NCBI RefSeq assembly: GCF_014645235.1
Contig: NZ_BMLM01000001.1
Location: 1,860,001-1,924,000 of the forward strand
Reading direction: 5' to 3'
From: Agrococcus terreus
GTDB taxonomy: Bacteria; Actinomycetota; Actinomycetes; Actinomycetales; Microbacteriaceae
Length of the DNA stretch: 64,000 nucleotides
Part shown: positions 18,452 to 26,947 of the stretch, one piece after another
Layout of the letters: each line of letters opens with the position of its first letter
Numbering within the stretch: position 1 is the first letter of the stretch
Notes under the pieces: model-generated
Told to the model about the DNA's origin: nothing
The model's input: only the letters and a program-made list of their open reading frames with translations
The model's database searches: none
Position numbers and translations under genes: made by a program

Positions 18452-19459
18452 TCAGGTCCTCGCGAGCGCCGCGTCGATCGCGTCGAGCTCTGCCTGCTCG
18501 AGCGGCGGCGCCGCGAGCGCCGCGACGTTCGCCTCGAGCTGCTCGACGCTGCTCGCGCCGACGATCGCGGAGGTGACGCGCTCGTCGCGGAGCACCCAGG
18601 CGAGGGCGAGCTGCGCGAGGCTCTGGCCGCGCTCGCGCGCGATGCCGTCGAGCTCGCGGGCGACCGCGACCTTCGCCTCGGTGATGTCGCCCTCCGAGAG
18701 GTACCGCGAGTGCGTGGCCCGGGATCCCTCCGGCACGCCCCGCAGGTAGCGGTCGGTGAGGAGGCCCTGCGCGAGGGGCGAGAACACGACCATGCCGAGG
18801 CCCAGGCGGCCCACGGTGTCGAGCAGGCCGTGCTCGACGTGCCGGTCGAGCATCGAGTAGCGGGGCTGGTGGAGCAGCAGGCTGCCGCCGGCGTCGGCGA
18901 TCGCGGCGGCGGCCGCATCCGTCTGGATCGGCGAGTAGTTCGAGATCGCGGCGTAGCGGGCGCGGCCGGAGCGCACGATGTCTGCGAGGGCGCCCATCGT
19001 CTCCTCGATGGGCGTCTCGGGGTCGGGCCGGTGGTGGTAGAACACGTCGACGTGGTCGAGGCCCATGCGGCGCAGGCTCTGGTCGAGCGAGGCGAAGAGG
19101 TACTTGCGCGAGCCGCCGTCGCCGTAGGGGCCGGGCCACATGTCGTAGCCGGCCTTCGACGAGATGACGAGCTCGTCGCGGTAGCGGCCGAGGTCGCGCG
19201 CGAGGTGGCGGCCGAAGCCGTCCTCTGCGGAGCCGTAGGGCGGGCCGTAGTTGTTCGCGAGGTCGAAGTGCGTGATGCCGAGGTCGAAGGCGCGGCGCAG
19301 GATCGCGCGCTGGCGGTCCTCGGGGGTCGTGGCGCCGAAGTTCTGCCACAGGCCGAGCGACAGGGCGGGCAGCCGGATGCCGCTGCGGCCCGCACGGCGG
19401 TAGACAGCGCCCTCTGCCTCGTAGCGGCCCTCGGCGGCGACGTAGCGCTCCTCGATCAC
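18452..19459 (-). CDS. Aldo/keto reductase, YghZ/Gpr (AKR14) type
   Basis: A 335-residue TIM-barrel oxidoreductase. LSLGLWQNFG, FDLANNYGPPYGSAEDGFG and ISSKAGYDMWPGPYGDGGSRKYL match the L-glyceraldehyde-3-phosphate reductase / methylglyoxal reductase branch. The AKR tetrad is visible as Asp in FDLANNYG, the following Tyr, Lys in SSKAGYD and His in FYHHRPD. It should use NADPH to reduce toxic short aldehydes. The start is a GTG preceded by GAGGAG. Gene order with mmuM upstream may reflect one transcript (47-nt gap). Confidence 0.9.
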   Translation of the reverse strand: MIEERYVAAEGRYEAEGAVYRRAGRSGIRLPALSLGLWQNFGATTPEDRQRAILRRAFDLGITHFDLANNYGPPYGSAEDGFGRHLARDLGRYRDELVISSKAGYDMWPGPYGDGGSRKYLFASLDQSLRRMGLDHVDVFYHHRPDPETPIEETMGALADIVRSGRARYAAISNYSPIQTDAAAAAIADAGGSLLLHQPRYSMLDRHVEHGLLDTVGRLGLGMVVFSPLAQGLLTDRYLRGVPEGSRATHSRYLSEGDITEAKVAVARELDGIARERGQSLAQLALAWVLRDERVTSAIVGASSVEQLEANVAALAAPPLEQAELDAIDAALART

Positions 19460-19506
19460 GGTGCTCCTCGCTCCCCGCGGCGCGTCGGCGCGCCGCCAGG
19501 GCGAAC

Positions 19507-20412
19507 CTATCGGCTGGCGAGCAGGCGTGCGATCGCGGCGATGTCGTCGGGCCCCACCCGGCAGCATCCGCCGATGAATTGCGCCCCGGCATCCGCCCAC
19601 CCGACCGCGAGCGCCGCGTCGAGGCCCGGCTCGCCGCGCCACCGGCGCGCGTCGGCGTCCCACGTCTCGCCGGCGTTGGGGTAGACGACCGCAGGCGCGC
19701 CGCTCGCCGCGACCGCCGACCGCACCGCGGGCAGCGCGTCGCCCGGCGCGCAGCAGTTGACGCCCACGGCGACGACGGCGCTCCTGCCCGCCGCGAGCGC
19801 GAACGCCTCGACCGCCGGGCGCCCGTCGCGGAGCCGATCCCCCGCGACCGTGCACGAGAGCCAGGCGGGCATCGCGAGCTCCTCGGCGAGGTCGAGCAGC
19901 ACGGCAGCCTCGTCGAGGTCGGGGATCGTCTCGATCGCGAGGAGGTCGGGGCCGGCGCTCGCCAGCAGCTCCATGCGGGGCCCGTGGAAGTCGCGCAGCG
20001 CGCTCCGGCTGAGCCCGTAGCGGCCGCGGTACTCGGAGCCGTCGGCGAGGATCGCGCCGTACGGGCCGACGGAGGCCGCGACGAGCCGCGGCGCTCCGTC
20101 TCCCGCGGTCGCCTCGACTTCGTCGCGCACCTCGCGGGCGATCCTCACGCTCCTCCGGATGAGGCGCTCGGCCTCGACCCGGGCCATGCCGTCGCGCTCG
20201 AAGCCGACGACGCTCGCCTGGTAGCTCGCCGTCGTGGCGACGTGCGCGCCCGCGTCGAAGTACGCGCGGTGCACCGCGGCGATCTCCTCCGGCGCGTCGC
20301 GCAGGAGCCTGGCCGTCCAGAGCGCGTCGGACAGGTCGTGCCCACGATCGGCGAGCGCGTTCGAGAGCCCGCCGTCGAGCACGACGACGGGAGCGTCGGT
20401 CGGATCCGTCAC
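19507..20412 (-). CDS. mmuM: Homocysteine S-methyltransferase
   Basis: A 301-residue zinc enzyme of the Hcy-binding barrel family. Zinc cysteines are visible in VGVNCCAPG and IGGCCRVGP. VVLDGGLSNALADRGHDL at the N-terminus and LLAIETIPDLDEA complete the signature. It transfers a methyl group from S-methylmethionine or SAM to homocysteine to make methionine. The start is the GTG at 20412; the in-frame upstream stretch is out of family and antisense to a small ORF. No mmuP permease gene is adjacent. Confidence 0.88.
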   Translation of the reverse strand: MTDPTDAPVVVLDGGLSNALADRGHDLSDALWTARLLRDAPEEIAAVHRAYFDAGAHVATTASYQASVVGFERDGMARVEAERLIRRSVRIAREVRDEVEATAGDGAPRLVAASVGPYGAILADGSEYRGRYGLSRSALRDFHGPRMELLASAGPDLLAIETIPDLDEAAVLLDLAEELAMPAWLSCTVAGDRLRDGRPAVEAFALAAGRSAVVAVGVNCCAPGDALPAVRSAVAASGAPAVVYPNAGETWDADARRWRGEPGLDAALAVGWADAGAQFIGGCCRVGPDDIAAIARLLASR

Positions 20413-20476
20413 CCACTCATCCTCGCCGATCGCACAGGCGCGGACCACGCGTGCGCGACGTCCAACGGGTCGCTTG

Positions 20477-20482
20477 TACCCT
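20477..20482 (+). promoter_or_regulatory. Candidate -10 in the 253-bp mmuM/asparagine-synthetase-like gap
   Basis: TACCCT on the plus strand. Transcription from about 20489 would give a leader of about 65 nt before the small ORF at 20557. The -35 is weak. Apart from the small ORF the gap shows no other clear element. Confidence 0.35.
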
Positions 20483-20556
20483 GGTCGCGGTGTGCCGGGA
20501 AGTCTGGTCGGCGGCCGTCGTTCGAGCTCGGCGGTGATGACGACAGGAGACTTCGC

Positions 20557-20655
20557 ATGCACCAGCCGCCAGCCCACCGCCCCGCTGCCATACGTCGAGG
20601 CCAGCTCCCAGCCCCGGGCCGACTCGCGGCTCCTCGTCGGCGCTCGCGACGCTGA
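20557..20655 (+). CDS. Possible 32-residue leader peptide
   Basis: ATG with a textbook Shine-Dalgarno (AGGAG at 20545-20549, 7-nt spacing). It encodes 32 residues, Pro/Arg/Ala rich, starting MHQPPAHRPAA and ending PRRRSRR, and stops 10 nt before the ATG of the asparagine-synthetase-like gene, which has no Shine-Dalgarno of its own. This suggests a leader peptide that couples translation. The composition does not look like a lasso-peptide precursor, a toxin or a membrane peptide. It may alternatively be chance. Confidence 0.35.
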   Translation: MHQPPAHRPAAIRRGQLPAPGRLAAPRRRSRR

Positions 20656-20665
20656 GCCGCACCGC

Positions 20666-22423
20666 ATGTCGAACTATCTCGTCATCGTCCACGCCGCGCA
20701 GCACGATGCGGCGGTCGACCGCTGGCTGCGCCGCTGGAGCACGCCGTCGGAGACCCACGTCGAGCAGCTGGGCCGCTCCCGCCTCGTCATCGTCGCCAAG
20801 GACGTCGAACGCAGCATCGAGGACCGGCGCTTCTTCCGCGGCAGCGCGGTCGCGACCGAGCACGGCGCCATCGTGTTCGGGATCGACGGCTGGAAAGCCG
20901 CGCCAGCTGGGCTGCGAGGCGACCCCGGCAGCGCGAGCGGGGAGTTCGTCGCGCTCGACTGGTCGGACGGGAGCCTGCGGCTCGATCGCGACGTGTTCGG
21001 CAGCGTGCGGACCGCGCACACCCACCTCCGCGGCCTCATCGCCGCGTCCGATTCCCTGCTCGTGCTCGCATCCCTCCGCAGCGCGCTGGGCGCGCGGAAC
21101 CGCCTGCACGTGGAGGTGGCCGCGGCGCGCACCGCGCGAAGCGCCGTCGCCGCGCAGCAGCTCTCGCCCGACACGATCGTCGAGGGCATCGACTACGTCC
21201 CCGCGGGCCGCGGGCTGCGGCAGCGTCGTGCCTCGCTCCGCTGGGCCCTCACGGGCGAGCGTGTGGCAGAGCGCGTCGAGGCGGCCCGATCCGCCGGCAC
21301 CGTCGAGCTCCTGCGCCGCAGCGCCGACGACGCGGCGCGGGTGCTGGGTGCCCTGCCAGGAGTGCCCGGGTGGCACACGCGGCTCAGCCTCTCGGGTGGC
21401 CAGGACTCGCGCGCCGTGCTCGCCGCCGCGATGGCCATGGGCGTCGAGGGCGCCATCTCCGTCCACACGGCGCCCCGCACGGCGGCGACCGCTGCCGATC
21501 ATGACGTCGCGATGCACCTGGCGCAGGCGCGGTCGATCCGCACCGAGGCGCCGTCGCAGGTCGAGCGCCCTGTGGCACCCGACGAGGCGCAGACGCTCTG
21601 GGCCGCGTCGCTGCTCGGCCTCTACGACGATTTCGGCCCGCTGGCACCGCACCGCCAGCTGCGGTCCACGTTCGCCCTCACCGGCGTCGGCGCCGAGCTG
21701 CACAAGGGGAACTGGGACTGGCAGCCGCTCGACCGGCTCGCCGACGGCGCAGCCGAGGGCGTCGTGCGCGACGCGGTGCACGCTCAGCTGTGCACGGGCG
21801 CGAGGTCGGTCGGCGCCGATGCGCGCGCCGGCAGCGCGAGCGAGCTGGTCTACCTCGGCTACCGCAACGGCATCCACGGCTCTGCGGGCCACATCAGCCT
21901 GCACATGACGACGATCAGCCCGCTGATGCAGCTGTCGCTGGCTGCCGCTGGTCATCAGCCGCGCAGCCCCGGGACGGGCTTCGCGGGCTCCCGCGCAGGC
22001 ATCTCGGCCATGATCGCGATGCTCGACCCGGAGCTCGTGACCGAGCCGTACGCGGAGGCCGAGCACGCCATCGCGCCCGATGTCGCGGATCGACTGCTCG
22101 CCGCCGTCGGCGGCCCGCTCGAGCCCGGTCCGGCGCTCACCGTCCACGGGCGCCCCGACGACATCCCCCGCGGCCCGTCGGCGCTGTCGATGCGCATCGC
22201 CGATGACTGGGGCTTCCGAGGGCCCCTGGCCGTCGACGCGGTGATGGCCGGCGCCGACGACGCGGTCGCCGGCATCGGGGACAGAGACCTGCGGGGCCTC
22301 TACGTCGACCTCCTCGCGAACGCGCGGTGGCGGCTCGATCGCTCGGGCGGGAACCTGCGGGCAGAGGGGCGGCAGCCCGCGCGCATCCGCTCGCTCGCGC
22401 TCATCGCCGGCCTGGACGGCTGA
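20666..22423 (+). CDS. Orphan asparagine-synthetase-like (PP-loop) protein
   Basis: A 585-residue protein with the ATP-pyrophosphatase motif SGGQDS at 243-248 in LRLSLSGGQDSRAVLAAAM context, as in the synthetase domain of AsnB. The N-terminal ~235 residues look like a degenerate Ntn glutaminase fold, but residue 2 is Ser (MSNYL) and no catalytic Cys2 is available, so glutamine hydrolysis is unlikely. It should adenylate a carboxylate and pass it to some amine or thiol; the substrate is unknown. Codon usage looks less GC-biased than in neighbours, with more AAA, CCA and GCA. An alternative in-frame ATG is at 20537. No partner enzymes of lasso or glycan pathways are adjacent. Confidence 0.7.
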   Translation: MSNYLVIVHAAQHDAAVDRWLRRWSTPSETHVEQLGRSRLVIVAKDVERSIEDRRFFRGSAVATEHGAIVFGIDGWKAAPAGLRGDPGSASGEFVALDWSDGSLRLDRDVFGSVRTAHTHLRGLIAASDSLLVLASLRSALGARNRLHVEVAAARTARSAVAAQQLSPDTIVEGIDYVPAGRGLRQRRASLRWALTGERVAERVEAARSAGTVELLRRSADDAARVLGALPGVPGWHTRLSLSGGQDSRAVLAAAMAMGVEGAISVHTAPRTAATAADHDVAMHLAQARSIRTEAPSQVERPVAPDEAQTLWAASLLGLYDDFGPLAPHRQLRSTFALTGVGAELHKGNWDWQPLDRLADGAAEGVVRDAVHAQLCTGARSVGADARAGSASELVYLGYRNGIHGSAGHISLHMTTISPLMQLSLAAAGHQPRSPGTGFAGSRAGISAMIAMLDPELVTEPYAEAEHAIAPDVADRLLAAVGGPLEPGPALTVHGRPDDIPRGPSALSMRIADDWGFRGPLAVDAVMAGADDAVAGIGDRDLRGLYVDLLANARWRLDRSGGNLRAEGRQPARIRSLALIAGLDG

Positions 22424-22479
22424 GCGCACCGCGCCAGAGCGGCCGCGGGCCGGTCGGATGCGAGGAGTCGTCTCACCGG

Positions 22480-22554
22480 TCGGGGCGACAGGATTCGAAC
22501 CTGCGACCTCCCGCTCCCAAAGCGGGCGCTCTAGCCAAGCTGAGCTACGCCCCG
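22480..22554 (-). tRNA. tRNA-Pro (anticodon UGG)
   Basis: A 75-nt cloverleaf: acceptor CGGGGCG pairs with CGCCCCG, anticodon stem CCCGC/GCGGG encloses loop TTTGGGA (anticodon TGG), and T-loop GTTCGAATC is present. The discriminator is A and CCA is not encoded. Confidence 0.95.
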
Positions 22555-22605
22555 GAGGGCGACCCGCAGGAGGCGCTCCGAGGGCCAACTCTAGCGCCGC
22601 CATGA

Positions 22606-22635
22606 GCGGGGTCCGGTCGTGACCACGGACCCCGC
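22606..22635 (-). terminator. Hairpin terminator after dipZ
   Basis: 10-bp perfect stem GCGGGGTCCG/CGGACCCCGC (22606-22615, 22626-22635), 22 nt beyond the dipZ stop. Confidence 0.7.
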
Positions 22636-22656
22636 CCTCCCCGGTTCCCTCCGGGC

Positions 22657-24447
22657 CTATCCGAAGGTGAACGAGTAGGCCTCGACGCCCTCGGGCACCG
22701 TGACCTCGATCGTCCCCTCCTGGCTCTGATCCGCCCGGAGCAGCTGGTAGCTGCGGGGCGTGCCGCTCACGTCGAGCTCGACGCGCTCGCCGTCGATGTC
22801 GGCGACCACCGTGCCGGTGCCGGCGAGCACCATCCGCACCTCCTGGCCGCGGTACTGCAGCCGGATGCGGGCCTCGTCGCCGCGTGGCGTGGCGAACTGC
22901 GTCTCGAGCTGCCAGTCGCCGTCGAGCGCGAACGTGTCGGCCGCCTGCTGCGCCGGGTAGGCGAACGCCTCGGCCTGCGCCGAGTAGCGCTCCTCGCCGC
23001 CGAAGTTCTGCACCTTCGTCGTGCCGAGGTACGACTCCGGCGTGATGTCGGCGTTCAGCGGCGTCTCGTCGCTCGTCTCGGTGGCGGCGGGCAGCTGCAC
23101 GCCCGGATCCGCCTGCTGCAGCAGCTCGCGGATCATCTGCTCGCCCTCCTGGTACTGCCCCTCGCCGAAGTGCACGTTGCGCACGGTGCCGTCGGCGTCG
23201 ATGAGGTAGCGGGCGGGCCAGTACGCGTTGCGGTAGTTCGTCCAGGTCGAGAGCGAGTTGTCGATCGCGACCGGGTACTCGATGCCGAGCGCCTCGGCGC
23301 CGTCGATGACGTTCTGGCGCTCCTTCTCGAACGCGTACTCGGGGCTGTGCACGCCGATCACCTCGAGCCCCGCATCCCGGTACGCGTCGTACCAGGCGTT
23401 GATGTGGGGCGTGGAGCGCTGGCAGTTGATGCACGAGTAGGCCCAGAAGTCGACGAGCACGACCTTGCCGCGGAGGTCGGCGAGGTCGACCGGCTGGTCG
23501 CCGTCGGTGTTGAACCACGAGTCGATGCCGCGGATGCTGGGGGCCGTGCCGCACTCCTGCAGCTCGGTCGCACCCGGGTCGCAGAGGTCGAGGTCCTTGT
23601 TCTCGTCGTTCTCGAGGCCGCCGATGGCGATGGCCTCCTGCACGTCCTCGTTGCCGGCGATCGACTCCTGGATGGCCGAGGTGTAGTCGGGCACGAGCCG
23701 CTGCAGCCGCGCGGGCAGGTCGAAGACGAGGCCGATCGCGAGCAGGATCATGAGCGCGCCCGAGACGACGCGGATGACGCCCTGGCGGCGGCGGAACGCG
23801 GCGATGCGCTCGGCGAGGCCGCGGCCGGCGAGCGCGAAGAACAGCAGCGGCAGCGCCGCGCCGATCGCGAACGAGACGGTGAGCACCACGGTGTCGGCGC
23901 CGATCTGCCCGGTCGCGCCCGCGACGGTGATCGCGGCGAGCACCGGGCCTGCGCACGGCACGTAGACGGCGCCGAGCGCGAGGCCGAGCGGGAAGCCCTG
24001 CAGCCGGTCGGTGCGCATCTGCGGGAAGCGCTCGAACGGCTTCTCGAGCAGGTGCTGCACCGCCGGCACCATGAGACCGATGCCGATGAGGGTGAGGACG
24101 ACGATGCCCGCCCAGCGCAGCACGTCCTGCGGGAGACCGAGGAGGCTGAGGACGAGCGATCCGGCGAGCGTCATGATCGTGAAGCTGGTGACGATGCCCG
24201 CGATCACGAAGTAGGGGCGCCAGCGCGAGACGGTGCGCGTCTTCCGCACCGTCTCCCTGCGGGTCGCGGTCGCGACCGCGCCCGTGGACGCACCCGCCTC
24301 CTCACCGTCCTGAGCATCCCCCGCCGCCGCCCGCTGCTCGCGCGCGGACTGCATGCCGCCGGAAAACAGGATGACGGGCAGCACGGGGATGATGCATGGC
24401 GAGATGCCGGTGATGAAGCCGCCGAGCAGTCCGATGAGCGCGAGCAC
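22657..24447 (-). CDS. dipZ: DipZ-type thiol-redox protein: CcdA membrane domain fused to thioredoxin-like domain
   Basis: A 596-residue protein that moves reducing power across the membrane. The CcdA domain (about 1-245, six or more helices) has redox cysteines Cys18 (SPCIIP) and Cys165 (VPCAGP). The exported TlpA-like domain has CINC at 339-342 (FWAYSCINCQRSTPHINAWY). The C-terminal ~130 residues form the beta-rich module seen at the end of mycobacterial DipZ. The start is the GTG at 24447, with GGGAGG upstream. A SigK-like promoter precedes it, divergent from the fasciclin gene. In M. tuberculosis dipZ sits between mpt83 and mpt70. Confidence 0.93.
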   Translation of the reverse strand: MLALIGLLGGFITGISPCIIPVLPVILFSGGMQSAREQRAAAGDAQDGEEAGASTGAVATATRRETVRKTRTVSRWRPYFVIAGIVTSFTIMTLAGSLVLSLLGLPQDVLRWAGIVVLTLIGIGLMVPAVQHLLEKPFERFPQMRTDRLQGFPLGLALGAVYVPCAGPVLAAITVAGATGQIGADTVVLTVSFAIGAALPLLFFALAGRGLAERIAAFRRRQGVIRVVSGALMILLAIGLVFDLPARLQRLVPDYTSAIQESIAGNEDVQEAIAIGGLENDENKDLDLCDPGATELQECGTAPSIRGIDSWFNTDGDQPVDLADLRGKVVLVDFWAYSCINCQRSTPHINAWYDAYRDAGLEVIGVHSPEYAFEKERQNVIDGAEALGIEYPVAIDNSLSTWTNYRNAYWPARYLIDADGTVRNVHFGEGQYQEGEQMIRELLQQADPGVQLPAATETSDETPLNADITPESYLGTTKVQNFGGEERYSAQAEAFAYPAQQAADTFALDGDWQLETQFATPRGDEARIRLQYRGQEVRMVLAGTGTVVADIDGERVELDVSGTPRSYQLLRADQSQEGTIEVTVPEGVEAYSFTFG

Positions 24448-24470
24448 GCTGCCTCCCTTGGTCGTCGGAG

Positions 24471-24497
24471 GTTCGGGGCGAGGGACGGATCGGATGG
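24471..24497 (-). promoter_or_regulatory. SigK-type promoter of dipZ
   Basis: On the minus strand CCATCC (24497-24492), 15 nt, CCGAAC (24476-24471). The predicted start near 24464 leaves a leader of about 17 nt holding the GGGAGG ribosome site. Confidence 0.6.
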
Positions 24498-24533
24498 GCA
24501 ACCTGGGAATCCCATCCAAGGCTCAGGTCCGCG

Positions 24534-24560
24534 CAATCCGGCCCCTGGGAGGCTCCGAAG
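24534..24560 (+). promoter_or_regulatory. SigK-type promoter of the fasciclin gene
   Basis: CAATCC (24534-24539), 15 nt, CCGAAG (24555-24560). The leader to the ATG at 24621 is about 54 nt and includes AGGGAG. Confidence 0.55.
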
Positions 24561-24620
24561 CCCCGATGACACACCGGCTCGCACGGGCCGGGACCGAACA
24601 CCAGGGAAGGGAGAGCAGCG

Positions 24621-25304
24621 ATGCTCACCAAGAAGAACCCCAAGATGGCCGGGCTCGTGCTCGTCGGAGCGGCGACGCTCGTGCTGGCGGGCTGCTCGAT
24701 GGGTGGCACGACCGCCGAAGAGAGCACCGAGCCCACGACCGACACGATGGAGTCGTCGGAGCCGATGGAGACCGGCTCGGCGATGGACGACCCGGCCTAC
24801 GCGAACCTCGTGGGCTCCGCCTGCGAGGCCTACGACATGGAGGTGCCGGACGGCGCCGGATCCATCGTCGGCATGTCGCAGGACCCGGTGGCGGTCGCGG
24901 CCTCGAACAACCCGATGCTCACGCAGCTCACCGCCGCGGTGTCGGGCCAGCTGAACCCCGACGTCGACCTCGTCGACACGCTCAACGGCGACGAGTTCAC
25001 CGTCTTCGCGCCGGTGGACGAGGCCTTCGAGGCGCTCCCCGCCGACACGCTCGAGCTGCTGCAGACGCCTGAGGGCGCCGAGACGCTCGAGACGGTGCTC
25101 ACGTACCACGTGGTGCCCGGCCAGGTCGCGCCCGACGCGATCGCCGGCATGCACACGACGGTGCAGGGCGAGGACGTCGAGGTCACGGGCGAGGGCGACT
25201 CGCTCATGGTGAACGACGCCACCGTGCTCTGCGGCGGCGTGCAGACCGCGAACGCGACGGTCTACCTCATCGACTCGGTGCTGATGCCGCCGTCGATGGG
25301 CTGA
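24621..25304 (+). CDS. Fasciclin-domain lipoprotein (MPT70/MPT83-like)
   Basis: A 227-residue lipoprotein: signal peptide with lipobox LAGC (Cys25), a Ser/Thr/Glu/Met-rich linker (about 30-55), then one FAS1 domain (about 75-226) with the hallmarks [17 protein letters not shown] and [10 protein letters not shown], ending [11 protein letters not shown]. Two further cysteines (SACEAYDM and VLCGGV) could form a disulfide, as in MPT70. FAS1 proteins act in surface adhesion. It is divergent from dipZ, and a similar promoter motif serves both, which argues for SigK control. Confidence 0.92.
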   Translation: MLTKKNPKMAGLVLVGAATLVLAGCSMGGTTAEESTEPTTDTMESSEPMETGSAMDDPAYANLVGSACEAYDMEVPDGAGSIVGMSQDPVAVAASNNPMLTQLTAAVSGQLNPDVDLVDTLNGDEFTVFAPVDEAFEALPADTLELLQTPEGAETLETVLTYHVVPGQVAPDAIAGMHTTVQGEDVEVTGEGDSLMVNDATVLCGGVQTANATVYLIDSVLMPPSMG

Positions 25305-25324
25305 TCCGCACATCGCGCTGGACC

Positions 25325-25360
25325 GCGGAGGGTCGACCTGTCAGGGGGTCGGCCCTCCGC
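25325..25360 (+). terminator. Hairpin terminator after the fasciclin gene
   Basis: Arms 25325-25338 and 25347-25360 (14 bp, one mismatch) with an 8-nt loop, followed by CTCTTCG. Confidence 0.7.
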
Positions 25361-25403
25361 CTCTTCGTGCGCGCTGTCGAGATGCGCGGCCGCCGCTCCC
25401 CGC

Positions 25404-25448
25404 TGGTCGAGGAGCGCGCCGCCGCAGGCGGCACGCGTCTCGAGACCA
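25404..25448. repeat. 45-bp palindromic intergenic repeat, copy 1
   Basis: Begins TGGTCGAGGAGCGCGCCGCC and ends CTCGAGACCA; an imperfect palindrome with a GC-rich centre. Two more copies of identical length follow the DUF222/HNH gene. Confidence 0.85.
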
Positions 25449-25498
25449 CCCCTCGCGCGGCCGCTCGCGATGTCAGTGGCCCCTGCCACACTCCGATC

Positions 25499-26848
25499 AT
25501 GTCGACGCAGACCCCGAGCGCAGCACCGGCCGAGCCGGCCTCGCCGCACGCGGTCGCGGCGCACGCGCTCGAGGCCGTCGTCGGCATCGATGAGGCGATC
25601 GCGTCCCTGCAGGCGATGCGCGCGCACCTCATGGCGGGCCTGGCCCGCATGGCCGTCGACGACGCCCTCGAGACCCGCACCGACCAGCGGCTCGCCCTCC
25701 GCGAGGTGGCCGCCGAGCTCGCCACCCGGCAGCGCCGCTCCGACCGCACCCTCGAGGCCGAGCTCGGGGGCGCCATGGTCGATGTCGCCCACTGGCCCGC
25801 GACCGTCCGAGCCTGGGGCGACGCCCGCATCCACCGCGGCCACCTCCACGTCATCGCCGAGGTCGGCCTGCCCCTGCAGGACCCCGCGGCGCGCGCCGCG
25901 TTCGAGGCGGCGCTCCTCCCCCACGCCGAACGGATGGCGCCCGGCCGGCTCCGCCGACTCGCCCGCCGCGAGCTCGAGCAGCACCTGGCGGAGCCGCTCG
26001 TCGAGCGGCACCGCACCGGCCGCGAGCAGCGTGGCATCTCCGTCACCGACATCGACGACGGCATGTCCGTCCTCCGTGCCACCATCCCGACCCTCCTCGC
26101 CCACGGCATCGCCGACCGGCTGACCCGCATCGCGCGCACCGCGCCCGCCGACGATCCGCGCACCGTCGACCAGCGCCGCGCGGACGCGCTCTGCGACCTC
26201 CTGCTGACCGGTGACGCCACCGGATCCGGTATCGAGGGCATCCGTGCGGAGGTGTCGGTCGTCATCCCCGCGACCGCGCTCCTCGCTGCCGGCTCGTCCG
26301 CCGACGCCGAGGCGGCCTCGCACGCCGACACCATCGCGCCGCGGCTCCTCGGCGGCTCGCTCGTCGACGCAGCGACGGTCCGCGATCTCGCAGCGACCAG
26401 CCCCGGCTGGAGCCGCCTCTTCACCGACCCGCTGCGCGGCCACGTGATCGCCACCGACAGCTACCAGCCCACCGCCGGCATGCGGCGCCTCCTCCGCCAC
26501 CGCGACCAGACCTGCCGCTTCCCCGGCTGCGGCGCCTCCGCCCACCGCACCGACGTCGACCACACCATCGGCTGGGCCGAGGGCGGATCGACGAGCCTCG
26601 GCAATCTCGCCCATCTCTGCCGCCGCCACCACACCCTCAAGGGCGCCACCCGCTGGCGACTCGAGCAGCCCGAACCCGGCACCCTCCACTGGACCTCGCC
26701 CACCGGTCGCACCTACACCGACGAACCCACACCGACCGGCCCCCGCTTCACCGAGCGCGAGCATCACCGGGCCCGAGCCCGAACCCGTGGTCCCGAACCC
26801 TGGCATGGCCCACCGCCACCGGCGGACGCACCACCCTTGCCGTTCTGA
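25499..26848 (+). CDS. DUF222 / HNH endonuclease domain protein (13E12-type)
   Basis: A 449-residue protein. The N-terminal DUF222 region (about 20-300) is helical and rich in Arg/Ala/Glu. The HNH nuclease module carries Cys339 and Cys344 (CRFPGC), Asp354-His355 (DVDH), Asn369 and a terminal CRRHH (374-378), so both zinc and catalytic residues are intact. It resembles the multi-copy REP13E12 family of mycobacteria. Biological role is not established. The ATG at 25499 follows a CACACT hexamer by 6 nt. The gene is framed by three 45-bp palindromic repeats, suggesting an accessory or mobile past. Confidence 0.88.
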   Translation: MSTQTPSAAPAEPASPHAVAAHALEAVVGIDEAIASLQAMRAHLMAGLARMAVDDALETRTDQRLALREVAAELATRQRRSDRTLEAELGGAMVDVAHWPATVRAWGDARIHRGHLHVIAEVGLPLQDPAARAAFEAALLPHAERMAPGRLRRLARRELEQHLAEPLVERHRTGREQRGISVTDIDDGMSVLRATIPTLLAHGIADRLTRIARTAPADDPRTVDQRRADALCDLLLTGDATGSGIEGIRAEVSVVIPATALLAAGSSADAEAASHADTIAPRLLGGSLVDAATVRDLAATSPGWSRLFTDPLRGHVIATDSYQPTAGMRRLLRHRDQTCRFPGCGASAHRTDVDHTIGWAEGGSTSLGNLAHLCRRHHTLKGATRWRLEQPEPGTLHWTSPTGRTYTDEPTPTGPRFTEREHHRARARTRGPEPWHGPPPPADAPPLPF

Positions 26849-26895
26849 CCGACGTGCGCCGCCCACCCTCTCGCTGGTCACTGACGACCCGCCGC

Positions 26896-26940
26896 TGGTC
26901 GAGGAGCGCGCCGCCCCAGGCGGCACGCATCTCGAGACCA
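26896..26940. repeat. 45-bp palindromic intergenic repeat, copy 2
   Basis: Same 45-nt unit as at 25404, ending ATCTCGAGACCA. Confidence 0.85.
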
Positions 26941-26947
26941 CCGCCGC

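Noticed and set aside
20557-22423. Lasso-peptide cluster (short precursor plus asparagine-synthetase-like cyclase)
   Set aside because: The short peptide has no lasso leader motif or Gly...Asp/Glu core, and no B1/B2 leader-binding or protease genes are adjacent.
22327-22605. Open frame overlapping the tRNA-Pro gene
   Set aside because: It overlaps the end of the asparagine-synthetase-like gene in another frame and runs through the tRNA, with no family resemblance.
24447-24519. Upstream extension of DipZ to an ATG at 24519
   Set aside because: It would run through the predicted SigK promoter and lacks a ribosome site. The GTG at 24447 has GGGAGG and begins the CcdA domain correctly.
24512-24535. 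Second plus-strand CCATCC (24512-24517) as the -35 of the fasciclin promoter
   Set aside because: No CCGAA-like -10 lies 15-17 nt downstream. The CAATCC at 24534 has one at the right distance.
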